A DNA stretch of 59,328 nucleotides. It comes from Streptosporangiaceae bacterium (GTDB taxonomy: Bacteria > Actinomycetota > Actinomycetes > Streptosporangiales > Streptosporangiaceae). The position numbers and the translations under genes were made by a program. Positions 43,698-51,903 of this stretch are shown piece by piece. The stretch's first letter is position 1. Every line of letters starts with the position of its first letter. Where the stretch lies: the NCBI GenBank assembly GCA_030041275.1, contig JASHOE010000143.1:1-59328 (forward strand), written 5' to 3'. The notes under the pieces were generated by a model. That model saw only the letters and a program-made list of their open reading frames with translations, had not been told where the DNA came from and searched no databases.

Positions 43698-45098
43698 TTG
43701 CGCGAGGACCTGGCCAGGTGGGAGTTCGCGTTCGTCACGGTCAACCACTTCCTGTTCGTCCCCGTCACGATCGGGCTAGAGTTCCTGACCGCCCTGCTGC
43801 ACACCGCGTGGTACCGCCGCAACAGTGCTGAGTACCTCCGGCTTACCAGGTTCTTCGGCACCCTCCTGGTCATCAACGTGGCGATCGGCGTGGTCACCGG
43901 GCTGGTGCAGGAGTTCCAGTTCGGCATGAACTGGTCGGCCTACTCCAAGCTGGTCGGCAACGTGTTCGGTGCGCCGCTGGCAATGGAAGGGCTGGCCGCG
44001 TTCTTCCTGGAGTCCACCTTCCTAGGCCTGTGGCTGTTCGGCTGGGACAAGCTGTCCCGGCGGGTGCACCTGGCCACGATCTGGCTCGTCGCGCTCGGCA
44101 GCGTGCTGTCCGCGCTGTTCATCATGGCCGCGAACTCGTGGATGCAGCATCCGGTCGGCTACGTCATGGTGCATGGCAGCCCGCAGCTGAATGACATCTG
44201 GGCACTGTTCACCAACCCGGTATTCATCTGGGGCTACTCGAAGGTGGTGCTCGCAGCCATCGTCACCGGCGCCGCGGTGATGCTCGCCGTGTCGGCATGG
44301 CAGCTACGCCGCGGTGGCGAGGGTCGGGTCTTCGGCCGGTCGATGCGGCTGTCGCTCATCGTGCTTGTCCCGGCGATCTTGCTGACCATGCTGGTCGGTG
44401 ACGAACTCGGCGTCATCGAGGCGCGCTACCAGCCGATGAAGATCGCCGCGGCCGAGGCACAGTGGACGACGTGCCAGCCGTGCTCGTTCTCGCTGTTCCA
44501 GATCGGCGGTGGCAGGAACGACCAGGTCCCGACTGAGATCATCGCGATCCCGCACCTGCTGTCACTGCTGGCGACCAACCACTGGAACGGCAAGGTCATC
44601 GGCTTGACGCCGCTGCAGAACCAGTACGTGGCCAAGTACGGGCCCGGCTACTACGTGCCGAACGTGTTCATTCAGTACTGGGGCATGCGGGTGATGGCCT
44701 ACCTGGCGGTCATCGTCGCGCTCGTCGGGCTGTGGGGCGTGTGGATGTTGCGGCGCGGAACACTGGCCAGGTCCCCGGACAAGCGGGCGGCCCGATGGTT
44801 TTTGTGGACGGCGCAGTGGATGGTGATCTTGCCGTTCTTGATCAACACCGCTGGCTGGCTGCTGACCGAGGTTGGCCGGCAGCCGTGGGTCGTGCAAGGC
44901 ATCATGCTCACCAAGAACGGGCTGTCACCGACGGTCAGCGCGCCCATGCTGTGGTTCAGCGTGATGGCGTTCGTGCTGGTGTACGCGGCGCTCGCTACCG
45001 TCGATCTGCTGCTCATGCTGCGCTACTCACGCAAGGAACTCCCGCCCGCGCCAGCGGCCGAGGACGCCAAGGGGCGCGTCCCGGCGATGGAGTACTGA
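43698..45098 (+). CDS. cydA: Cytochrome bd-type oxidase subunit I, divergent
   Basis: A 466-residue CydA with about nine transmembrane helices. H17 (VNHF) corresponds to E. coli His19; MEG and LES give the conserved glutamates of the proton path; Q-loop K248 and E253 (QPMKIAAAE) match the quinol-binding pair; R331 and M333 (MRVM) match Arg391 and the heme b558 methionine ligand; GRQPW is intact. However the other b558 ligand (His186) aligns with Lys182 in GYSKVVLAA, and the heme b595 glutamate (Glu445) with Asp436 in ATVDLLL. The Q-loop also has C259-x2-C262. It reduces oxygen with menaquinol; heme content may be altered. TTG start after AGAGGGGG. Confidence 0.9.
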   Translation: MREDLARWEFAFVTVNHFLFVPVTIGLEFLTALLHTAWYRRNSAEYLRLTRFFGTLLVINVAIGVVTGLVQEFQFGMNWSAYSKLVGNVFGAPLAMEGLAAFFLESTFLGLWLFGWDKLSRRVHLATIWLVALGSVLSALFIMAANSWMQHPVGYVMVHGSPQLNDIWALFTNPVFIWGYSKVVLAAIVTGAAVMLAVSAWQLRRGGEGRVFGRSMRLSLIVLVPAILLTMLVGDELGVIEARYQPMKIAAAEAQWTTCQPCSFSLFQIGGGRNDQVPTEIIAIPHLLSLLATNHWNGKVIGLTPLQNQYVAKYGPGYYVPNVFIQYWGMRVMAYLAVIVALVGLWGVWMLRRGTLARSPDKRAARWFLWTAQWMVILPFLINTAGWLLTEVGRQPWVVQGIMLTKNGLSPTVSAPMLWFSVMAFVLVYAALATVDLLLMLRYSRKELPPAPAAEDAKGRVPAMEY

Positions 45099-45108
45099 GG
45101 TAACGCCG

Positions 45109-46215
45109 ATGGCCTTCGTCCCGCTCTGGTTCATCCTTATCGCGATCTTGTGGACCGGTTTCTTCGTCCTCGAGGGCTTCGATATGGGTGTCGGCATGCT
45201 GCACGGCATCGTCGGCCGCGACGAGTCCGGCCGGCACACCGTGATGGGCACGATCGGGCCGCTCTGGGACGGGAACGAGGTCTGGCTCATCGTCGCCGTC
45301 GCCGCTACGTTCGCCGCCTTCCCGGCCTGGTACGCCACCATGTTCTCGGCCTTCTACGTCCTGGTGGTCATCGCGCTCATCGCGCTGCTCCTGCGCGGCG
45401 TCTCGTTTGAGTACCGCGACAAGAGGCCAGGGCTGCGGTGGCACCGCACCTGGTCCTGGCTCCTGTCCATCGCGAGCTTTCTCGTGCCGTTGATCATCGG
45501 CATCTGGCTAGGCGACCTGCTGGCCGGCGTGCCCATCAACGCCGGCCATACGTTTACCGGGAGCTTCGGCGATCTGCTCCAGCCCTACGCCATCTTCACC
45601 GGCATCACCCTTGTCGCGCTCTGCGTCCTGCACGGCGGGACGTTCATCGCGCTGAAGACCGATGGCCCGGTCCGGCACCGCGCCGCCCGGCTCGCCCGGC
45701 TCGCGGCTCCGGTCAGCGCTCTGCTGGTGCTCGCGTTCATCTCCTGGACGCACGCCATCTCGGGCAAAGGGGCGCTACTCAACCCGGTTGAGCTGATCGC
45801 GTTCATCGGCGCCATCGCCGCGGGCTTCCTCGCGTTCGACCGACGCGAGGCCTGGGCGTTCGCCAGCACGTCTGCGGTGATGGCCCTCGCGATCATCTCG
45901 ATCTTCGTCGACCTGTACCCGCGGGCCATGGTCAGCAGCACGAATGCCGCGCATAGCCTCACCGTCTACAACACGGCATCGCCGCCGTATTCGCTGAAGA
46001 TCATGACGGTGGTCGCGCTTGTGCTGCTTCCGTTCGTGCTCGCCTACCAGGCCTGGACGTACTACGTCTTCCGGCGAAGAGTCGGCGCGCAGCCGATCCG
46101 GCAGACCGTACCGCCGCCTCTCGCGGGGGCGACGGCAACCACCCCGCCGCCCTTCACGGGCGAGCCCACGCCGCGCCACGGCAGGCACCTGCCCAGGCGC
46201 AGGCACGGCGGCTGA
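45109..46215 (+). CDS. cydB: Cytochrome bd-type oxidase subunit II
   Basis: A 368-residue CydB with eight to nine helices: FILIAILWTGFFVLEGFDMGVGML at the N-terminus, TIGPLWDGNEVWLIVAVAATFAAFPAWYATMFSAFY, and SLTVYNTASPPYSLKIMTVVAL near the C-terminus are all standard for CydB. It pairs with CydA in the membrane. The C-terminal 35 residues are a Pro/Arg-rich tail (RQTVPPPLAG, PRRRHGG). The start is 10 bp after the cydA stop; the stop abuts the GTG of cydD. Confidence 0.92.
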   Translation: MAFVPLWFILIAILWTGFFVLEGFDMGVGMLHGIVGRDESGRHTVMGTIGPLWDGNEVWLIVAVAATFAAFPAWYATMFSAFYVLVVIALIALLLRGVSFEYRDKRPGLRWHRTWSWLLSIASFLVPLIIGIWLGDLLAGVPINAGHTFTGSFGDLLQPYAIFTGITLVALCVLHGGTFIALKTDGPVRHRAARLARLAAPVSALLVLAFISWTHAISGKGALLNPVELIAFIGAIAAGFLAFDRREAWAFASTSAVMALAIISIFVDLYPRAMVSSTNAAHSLTVYNTASPPYSLKIMTVVALVLLPFVLAYQAWTYYVFRRRVGAQPIRQTVPPPLAGATATTPPPFTGEPTPRHGRHLPRRRHGG

Positions 46216-47961
46216 GTGACGGAGCTGGCCAGCAGGAGCACGCGGCTGCGGCCGGTCGACCGGCGGCTGCTGCGGCATTCCCGCGCAGCACGCGGCTACC
46301 TCGTGGTCACTGTCGTCGGCGGGCTCGCCACAACCGGACTCGTGCTGGCGCAGGCCGGACTCCTCGCTCGCGCGCTCGCAGGCGCTGCCCGCGGCAGTGC
46401 GCTGACCGGCCTCGAGGGCACCCTCGTCGCCTTGATCCTGGTCGTGACGGGGCGAGCGGCCGTCGCGTACGCTGCCGAGGCTGCGGCGCTGCGCGCCGCC
46501 GCGGTGGTGAAGTCGGACCTGCGGCGGCAGCTCGTGCGCCGCGCGCTGCGACGCGGCCCGGCGTGGCTGACGCGCCAGCAGGCGGGCGAGATCACGACGG
46601 TGGCCACCAGGGGACTCGACGCCCTCGACGCGTATTTCGCCCGGTACGTGCCGCAGCTGCTGCTCGCCGGCCTCGTTCCGCTGGCAGTGCTGGTCACTGT
46701 GACCGCAGCCGACTGGCTGTCCGGACTGCTGATTGCCCTGACACTGCCGCTCGTTCCGGTGTTCGGCGTGCTTATCGGGCTGCAGACGCAGGCGCACACG
46801 CAGCGCCAGTGGCGGCTGCTGGCGCGGCTCGGCGGCCACTTCCTCGACGTCGTCCAGGGGTTGCCCACGCTGAAGGTGTTCGGCCGTGCGCGGGCCGAGG
46901 CCGATCGCATTCGCGCCGTCACCGAGGAGCACCGGGTCGCGACGATGGCGGCGCTGCGCGTCGCCTTCCTGTCGGCGCTGGTGCTCGAACTGGCCGCCGC
47001 GCTGGCGACCGCGCTGGTCGCGGTCGAGGTCGGGCTGCGGCTGCTCACCGGTCACGTTGGGTACCAGACCGCGCTGCTCGTGCTGCTGCTGACGCCGGAG
47101 GCGTACCTTCCGCTGCGCAATCTGGGCGGGCAGTTCCACGCCAGCGTCGAGGGCACGATCGCCGCGGCCCGCGCGCTCACCATTCTCGAGCAGCCGGGCG
47201 GCGACCCGGCCGATCGGCAATCGCGGCGCCCGGCCGGGTCGGGTGTGCGCTGCCCTGATCTGGGCACCGCGGCGATCTCGCTGACCGATGTGTCACTTTC
47301 CTATCCCCACCGCGACGGCCCGTCGCTGCAGGGCGTCTGCCTGGCGATCGAGCCCGGCGTGCACCTCGCCTTGACCGGGCCGAGCGGTGCTGGCAAGAGC
47401 TCCCTGCTCGCCCTGCTGCTCCGGTTCGCCGAGCCCAGCCAGGGCCGTATCGAGGCGGGCGGCGCGGACCTGCAGGCCATTCCGGTGAGCAGCTGGCGTC
47501 GGCAGATCACCTGGGTACCCCAGCACCCGTACCTGTTTGCGGGCACGGTGGCCGAGAACATCGCGCTCGGCGACCGGACCGCGACGCCGCAGGCCGTCGA
47601 GGCGGCTGCGACTCTCGCGGGGGTCGACATCGCCCTGTCCGGCGGGATCCGGGCTCGGCTCACCGAGGGTGGCCGCAACCAGTCAGCGGGCCAGCGGCAG
47701 CGGATCGCTCTCGCGCGCGCCTTCCTTCGCGACGCTCCGCTGCTGTTGCTCGACGAGCCGACTGCCCACCTGGATCCCGGCGCCGCCCGCAACATCCTCG
47801 ATCTGCTCGAGACGCAGTTCGCTGGCCGGACGGTGGTGCTGGTGACGCACCGTCCGGATCAGCTGGGCAGGGGATACCGCTTGCTGGCTCTCGAGCGCGG
47901 CCGACTGCAGCCTCCGCAGCCAGAACAGAGCCCGCGGGCCGGACTGGCGGCGGGCTCATGA
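46216..47961 (+). CDS. cydD: CydD subunit of the cysteine/glutathione-type ABC exporter needed for bd oxidase assembly
   Basis: A 581-residue fused permease-ATPase. The six-helix membrane domain occupies about residues 20-330 (QQAGEITTVATRGLDALDAYFARYVPQ is the CydD signature), then the nucleotide-binding domain: Walker A GPSGAGKSS, signature NQSAGQRQRIALARAF (canonical LSGGQ replaced by QSAGQ) and Walker B LLLLDEPTAHLD. With CydC it exports thiols or loads heme for cytochrome bd assembly. GTG start immediately after cydB. Confidence 0.92.
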   Translation: MTELASRSTRLRPVDRRLLRHSRAARGYLVVTVVGGLATTGLVLAQAGLLARALAGAARGSALTGLEGTLVALILVVTGRAAVAYAAEAAALRAAAVVKSDLRRQLVRRALRRGPAWLTRQQAGEITTVATRGLDALDAYFARYVPQLLLAGLVPLAVLVTVTAADWLSGLLIALTLPLVPVFGVLIGLQTQAHTQRQWRLLARLGGHFLDVVQGLPTLKVFGRARAEADRIRAVTEEHRVATMAALRVAFLSALVLELAAALATALVAVEVGLRLLTGHVGYQTALLVLLLTPEAYLPLRNLGGQFHASVEGTIAAARALTILEQPGGDPADRQSRRPAGSGVRCPDLGTAAISLTDVSLSYPHRDGPSLQGVCLAIEPGVHLALTGPSGAGKSSLLALLLRFAEPSQGRIEAGGADLQAIPVSSWRRQITWVPQHPYLFAGTVAENIALGDRTATPQAVEAAATLAGVDIALSGGIRARLTEGGRNQSAGQRQRIALARAFLRDAPLLLLDEPTAHLDPGAARNILDLLETQFAGRTVVLVTHRPDQLGRGYRLLALERGRLQPPQPEQSPRAGLAAGS

Positions 47962-49712
47962 TGGTGTCGCCGCGCCGAGGTGACCCGCTGCTGCGACTGC
48001 TGCAGATGGCGCGGCCGCTGCGACGCTCGTTGCTACTCGCGGTGGCCGCCGGCGCGGCCGCGACGGGCTGCGGCGTGGCGCTGCTGGCGATCTCGGGCTT
48101 CCTGCTCGCCCGTGCATCGCAGCACCCGAGCATCCTCGCCATCAGCACCGCGGTCGTGGCGGTGCGCGGACTCAGCGTCGGTCGCGGGGTCTTTCGCTAC
48201 GGCGAGCGCCTCGCCGGGCACGACGTCGCCTTCCGGGTTCTCGCCGACGTCCGGGTGAAGATCTACCGGCAGCTGGCGAGGCTGGCTCCCGCCGGGCTCG
48301 CGAGCTTCCGCTCTGGCGACCTGCTCGCACGGCTGATCTCTGACGTGGACTCGACCCAGGACCTGTTCGTCCGCGGCATCACGCCGCCGCTCAGCGCAGC
48401 GCTGGTCGGTGCGGGATCGGTGACCGCGTGCCTGCTGATCCTGCGGCCGGCGGGTGGCGTGCTCGCGGCCGGGCTGCTCACCGCGGGCGTGGCTGTCCCG
48501 GCTCTCGCGGCGGCCGCTGACCGTCGGGCGCGCCGCCGCGCTGGGCCCGTCCGTGGCGACCTGAGCGCCGCCGTGGCGAACCTCCTCGCTGGTGCCGCCG
48601 ACCTGCACGCCTTCGGCGCCGAGGAGACCGGGCTGGCCAGGGTTGCTGGCGCAGACGCCGAGCTCACCGCGCTCGCGCGCCGCTCGGGTACCGCGGCGGG
48701 GCTGGGCAGCGGGCTGATGAGCCTCACGGCCGGTCTCGCGGTATGGGGAATGCTCGTCCTCGGCGTAGCGGCGATCGGTTCGGGTGCGCTCACGCGGGTG
48801 CCGCTCGCTGTGCTGGTCCTGACCGGGCTCGCGTCGTTCGAGGCGGTCAGCGCGCTGCCCACCGCCGCGCTGCAGGTGGGCCACGCGCGCACGTCGGCTC
48901 GGCGGATCGTCGCCGTGCTCGATGCACCCAGTCCGGTCTGCGAGCCCGCCGTGCCACTGCCTGCGCCGGTCAGCCCGGTGACCGTCTCGTTGCGCGCGGC
49001 CTGCGTTCGATACCAGCCCGGCGCCCCGCTTGCACTCGACGGCGTGGATCTGGATCTCCAGCCAGGCCGCCGGATCGCACTGGTGGGGCCAAACGGCGCA
49101 GGCAAGTCGACGGTCGCCGGCGTGCTGCTGCGGTTCCGCGATCTGGCGAGCGGTAGCGCGACGCTCAACGGCCACGACATCGCCGCGTACGTGGCTGATG
49201 ACGTGCGCCACGTGATCGGCGGCTGCCCGCAGGACAGTCACGTGTTCGACACCACGATCGGCGCGAATCTCCGGCTCGCCCGACCTGCAGCGACCGACGA
49301 CGAGCTGGCCAACGCGGCCGAGCGGGCCAGGCTGCTGGCCTGGGTTCGCTCCCTGCCGAGCGGCTGGGACACGCCCGTCGGCGCCCACGGCACGGCGATG
49401 TCCGGGGGTGAGCGGCAGCGCCTTGCCCTCGCCCGCGCCCTGCTCGCCGACCCTGCGCTGCTGGTGCTCGACGAGCCGACCGGAAGCCTCGAGGCCCGCA
49501 CACGCCGCGCGCTGATGGCTGACCTGCTCAGGGTCACCGCCGGGCGGGCCACGCTGCTCATCACGCACGAGCTCGATGGGCTCGACCAGGTTGACGAGAT
49601 CGTGGTTCTTCGCAACGGCAAGGTCGGCGAGCGCGGCAGCCACGCAGAGCTCATACGCGCCGGAGGCTGGTATCAGGCGGCGTGGCAGACCCAGGCCATC
49701 ACCCGCACGTGA
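47958..49712 (+). CDS. cydC: CydC subunit of the CydDC ABC exporter
   Basis: A 584-residue fused permease-ATPase partner of CydD. The membrane domain has LLAISGFLLARASQHPSILAISTAVVAVRGLSVGRGVFRYGERLAGHD, the CydC hallmark. The ATPase shows Walker A GPNGAGKST, signature MSGGERQRLALARAL and Walker B LLVLDEPTGSLE, followed by LLITHELDGLDQVDEIVVL. Its ATG overlaps the cydD stop by 4 bp. In many actinomycetes CydD and CydC are one fused protein; here they are separate genes. Confidence 0.92.
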   Translation: MMVSPRRGDPLLRLLQMARPLRRSLLLAVAAGAAATGCGVALLAISGFLLARASQHPSILAISTAVVAVRGLSVGRGVFRYGERLAGHDVAFRVLADVRVKIYRQLARLAPAGLASFRSGDLLARLISDVDSTQDLFVRGITPPLSAALVGAGSVTACLLILRPAGGVLAAGLLTAGVAVPALAAAADRRARRRAGPVRGDLSAAVANLLAGAADLHAFGAEETGLARVAGADAELTALARRSGTAAGLGSGLMSLTAGLAVWGMLVLGVAAIGSGALTRVPLAVLVLTGLASFEAVSALPTAALQVGHARTSARRIVAVLDAPSPVCEPAVPLPAPVSPVTVSLRAACVRYQPGAPLALDGVDLDLQPGRRIALVGPNGAGKSTVAGVLLRFRDLASGSATLNGHDIAAYVADDVRHVIGGCPQDSHVFDTTIGANLRLARPAATDDELANAAERARLLAWVRSLPSGWDTPVGAHGTAMSGGERQRLALARALLADPALLVLDEPTGSLEARTRRALMADLLRVTAGRATLLITHELDGLDQVDEIVVLRNGKVGERGSHAELIRAGGWYQAAWQTQAITRT

Positions 49713-49745
49713 CGCTCCACTCACAACTCAGACGAAGGGGACGCA

Positions 49746-50030
49746 ATGAGCAGCGGCTACAGCTCAGTCAAGGGTGGATTCAGGATGGACGCGACGCCTC
49801 TCATCATCGGTGCCTCGCTGGTCGGCGTCGGCGCGATGCTGGCGATGGCAGGTGCGCTCATCGGCGGCCGGGCCCTGGTCGCGGCGACCCGCCGCTGGAT
49901 GCGCGAACTCGAGGTGCCGCCGAGCGATGTCGCCAGGCACAAGTGGGACCAGACCAGAGCGGCCGCGACGGCCAGCGCCAGGGCCTGGCACGGGCACAAC
50001 GGGGCTCACGCCGGTCGAGCGCGCTCCTGA
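49746..50030 (+). CDS. Small single-pass membrane protein, function unknown
   Basis: 94 residues. An N-terminal Ser/Gly-rich segment is followed by one transmembrane helix (about residues 17-40: PLIIGASLVGVGAMLAMAGALIG), then a basic amphipathic cytoplasmic region RRWMRELEVPPSDVARHKWDQTRAAATASARAWHGHNG. GAAGGGGA precedes ATG 49746, and the gap to cydC is 33 bp, so it is likely in the cyd transcript. It might be a CydX-like accessory subunit by position, but it is longer than known CydX. Its end overlaps nadE by 25 bp, convergent. Confidence 0.65.
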   Translation: MSSGYSSVKGGFRMDATPLIIGASLVGVGAMLAMAGALIGGRALVAATRRWMRELEVPPSDVARHKWDQTRAAATASARAWHGHNGAHAGRARS

Positions 50031-51829
50031 CGCTCGACGCGCGGCTCCCGCCAGCGACTAGTGATCGGCAGCCGCCGGTCCCGGCCGAAGTTCTTCGCGG
50101 TGATCTTGGGTCCCGGCGGGTACTGGCGGCGCTTGTACTCGGCCTGGTCGACCAGCCGGATGACGCGCTCGACCAGCTCGGGGTCGTAGCCGGCCGTGAC
50201 GAGCTCGGCCGAGCCCATGTCGTTCTGCACGTAGTCGTCGAGCAGCGGGTCGAGCGTGTAGTAGTCGGGCAGCGAGTCGCTGTCGAGCTGCCCCGGCGCC
50301 AGCTCGGCGCTCGGCGGCTTGCTGATCGAGTTCTCCGGGATAGGCGGAGTCCTTCCCTGCAGCGTGGCCTGCTGATTGCGCCATCTGGCCAGCTCCCAGA
50401 CCAGCGTCTTGAACACGTCCTTAATGGGGGCATAGGCGCCCACCGCGTCGCCGTAGAGCGTGGAGTACCCGGTTGCCAGCTCGCTCTTGTTGCCGCAGGC
50501 CAGGACGAGATGTCCCTCTTCGTTGGCGAGTGACATCCAGATCATGCCGCGGATCCGGGCCTGCAGGTTCTCCGCGGCGATGCCGTGCAGGTCGAGACTG
50601 CTGGCGAAGCCGTCCACCATGGGCTTGATCGGGATCACCCGGGCGTGGACACCCTGTCGCCTCGCAAGGTCCTCAGCGTCCGCGACCGAGTGCTCGGACG
50701 AGAAGGGGCCTGGATTCAGTACGACGTTGACCCGGTCGGCACCAAGCGCGTCGGTGGCAATCGTGGTCGTCAGCGCCGAGTCGATGCCGCCGGACAGGCC
50801 GATGAGTACCGAGCCCCGGCCGAAGCCGTTCTTGCGCACGTAGTCCCTCGTACCGAGGACCAGCGCGCCATAGATCTCGGCCAGGTCATCCAGCCGGGGC
50901 CAGATCATCGGCGCGGCGAGCGGCGCGTCCGCGTCCGGAGCGGACAGCGGTGCGAGCTCGACCCGCTCGATCGTCATGATCGCGTCGGCCGCGGTCGCCC
51001 GCTGCTCCCCGGTGGGCAGCAGCGGATCCGCCGGCGCCAGGTCGAGGTCGGCGAGGACGAGTGCCTCGTCGAACTGCGGCCCGCGCGCCAGCAGCGTGCC
51101 ATCCGGCGCGACGATGAGGGAGTCCCCGTCGAAGACGAGCTCGTCCTGGCCGCCGACCATGTTCGCGTAGGCGAGCACGGCGCCCGCTTCGCGGGCGCGG
51201 CGCTGGCACAGCGCCAGCCGGACGTCGTCCTTGTTCCGCTCGTACGGCGAAGCATTCGGCACAACGAGCAGCGTGGCGCCTGCCTGCCGGGTTACCGCCA
51301 CCGGACCGCCGTCCTGCCACAGGTCCTCGCAGATGGCCACGGCGATGTCGACCGCTTCGCCGCTCGCCGTGGTCAGCCGGAAGACCGGCAGGGTGTTGCC
51401 TGGCACGAAGTATCGGTACTCGTCAAAGACGCCGTAGTTGGGCAGGTGGTGCTTGGCCGACGCGATCGCCACCTGCCCGCCGTGCAGCACGGCGGCTGCG
51501 TCCAGCGGCGCGCCCGCCGGGACGCCGACGCGCTGCTCCTCGTCAGTCCGGCGGTCGAGGTAGCCGAGGACCACCGCGATGCCGTCCAGGCCCTCGCTGG
51601 CCAGTTCCGTCGCCAGCGAGTGCAGACGTGCGATCGACGCGTCCACGAACGAGCGGCGCAGGGCGAGGTCCTCGACGGGATAACCGGTGAGGACCATCTC
51701 GGGGAAGACAACGACGCGCGCCCCCTGCTCGGCAGCGCGCATCGTCCACTCGATCACTTTGTCGCTATTGCCAGCTAGGTCGCCCACCGTCGCGTTGACC
51801 TGAGCAAGACCGATCCGAAGCCGAGCCAC
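50006..51829 (-). CDS. nadE: Glutamine-hydrolysing NAD+ synthetase
   Basis: A 607-residue two-domain enzyme. The N-terminal nitrilase-like glutaminase (about residues 1-290) has the triad Glu in VVFPEMVLTG, Lys in SAKHHLPNYGVFDE and Cys in VAICEDLWQDGG. The C-terminal synthetase (about 310-590) has the ATP-pyrophosphatase loop GLSGGIDSALTTTIA, and STLYGDAVGAYAPIKDVFK. It converts deamido-NAD to NAD+ using glutamine-derived ammonia. GTG start with AGG upstream. It is divergent from glnA2 (74 bp between), sharing a GlnR-type box. Confidence 0.94.
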   Translation of the reverse strand: MARLRIGLAQVNATVGDLAGNSDKVIEWTMRAAEQGARVVVFPEMVLTGYPVEDLALRRSFVDASIARLHSLATELASEGLDGIAVVLGYLDRRTDEEQRVGVPAGAPLDAAAVLHGGQVAIASAKHHLPNYGVFDEYRYFVPGNTLPVFRLTTASGEAVDIAVAICEDLWQDGGPVAVTRQAGATLLVVPNASPYERNKDDVRLALCQRRAREAGAVLAYANMVGGQDELVFDGDSLIVAPDGTLLARGPQFDEALVLADLDLAPADPLLPTGEQRATAADAIMTIERVELAPLSAPDADAPLAAPMIWPRLDDLAEIYGALVLGTRDYVRKNGFGRGSVLIGLSGGIDSALTTTIATDALGADRVNVVLNPGPFSSEHSVADAEDLARRQGVHARVIPIKPMVDGFASSLDLHGIAAENLQARIRGMIWMSLANEEGHLVLACGNKSELATGYSTLYGDAVGAYAPIKDVFKTLVWELARWRNQQATLQGRTPPIPENSISKPPSAELAPGQLDSDSLPDYYTLDPLLDDYVQNDMGSAELVTAGYDPELVERVIRLVDQAEYKRRQYPPGPKITAKNFGRDRRLPITSRWREPRVERQERARPA

Positions 51830-51871
51830 GAGGTCAGCCTAGTTGGCTCGCTGCCGCATCGACCGGGGCCG

Positions 51872-51887
51872 GTAACAAGCCAGAAAC
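51872..51887 (+). promoter_or_regulatory. Candidate GlnR binding box between nadE and glnA2
   Basis: GTAAC (51872-51876), six bases (AAGCCA), GAAAC (51883-51887) matches the actinobacterial GlnR consensus gTnAC-n6-GaAAC at all defined positions. It lies 17 bp before the glnA2 GTG start and 43 bp before the nadE start. Because it is so close to the glnA2 start it could repress or activate depending on the (unknown) transcription start. Confidence 0.55.
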
Positions 51888-51903
51888 ATCGAGCGGGCAC
51901 ACT

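Noticed and set aside
48033..49724. A 563-codon open frame antisense to cydC
   Set aside because: Composition (His/Arg/Gln-rich) is typical of a reverse-frame shadow, and cydC is a confident gene here.
49746..50030. The small membrane protein as CydX
   Set aside because: Position after cydC and one helix fit, but 94 residues, the basic tail and lack of the CydX motif do not; left as unknown.
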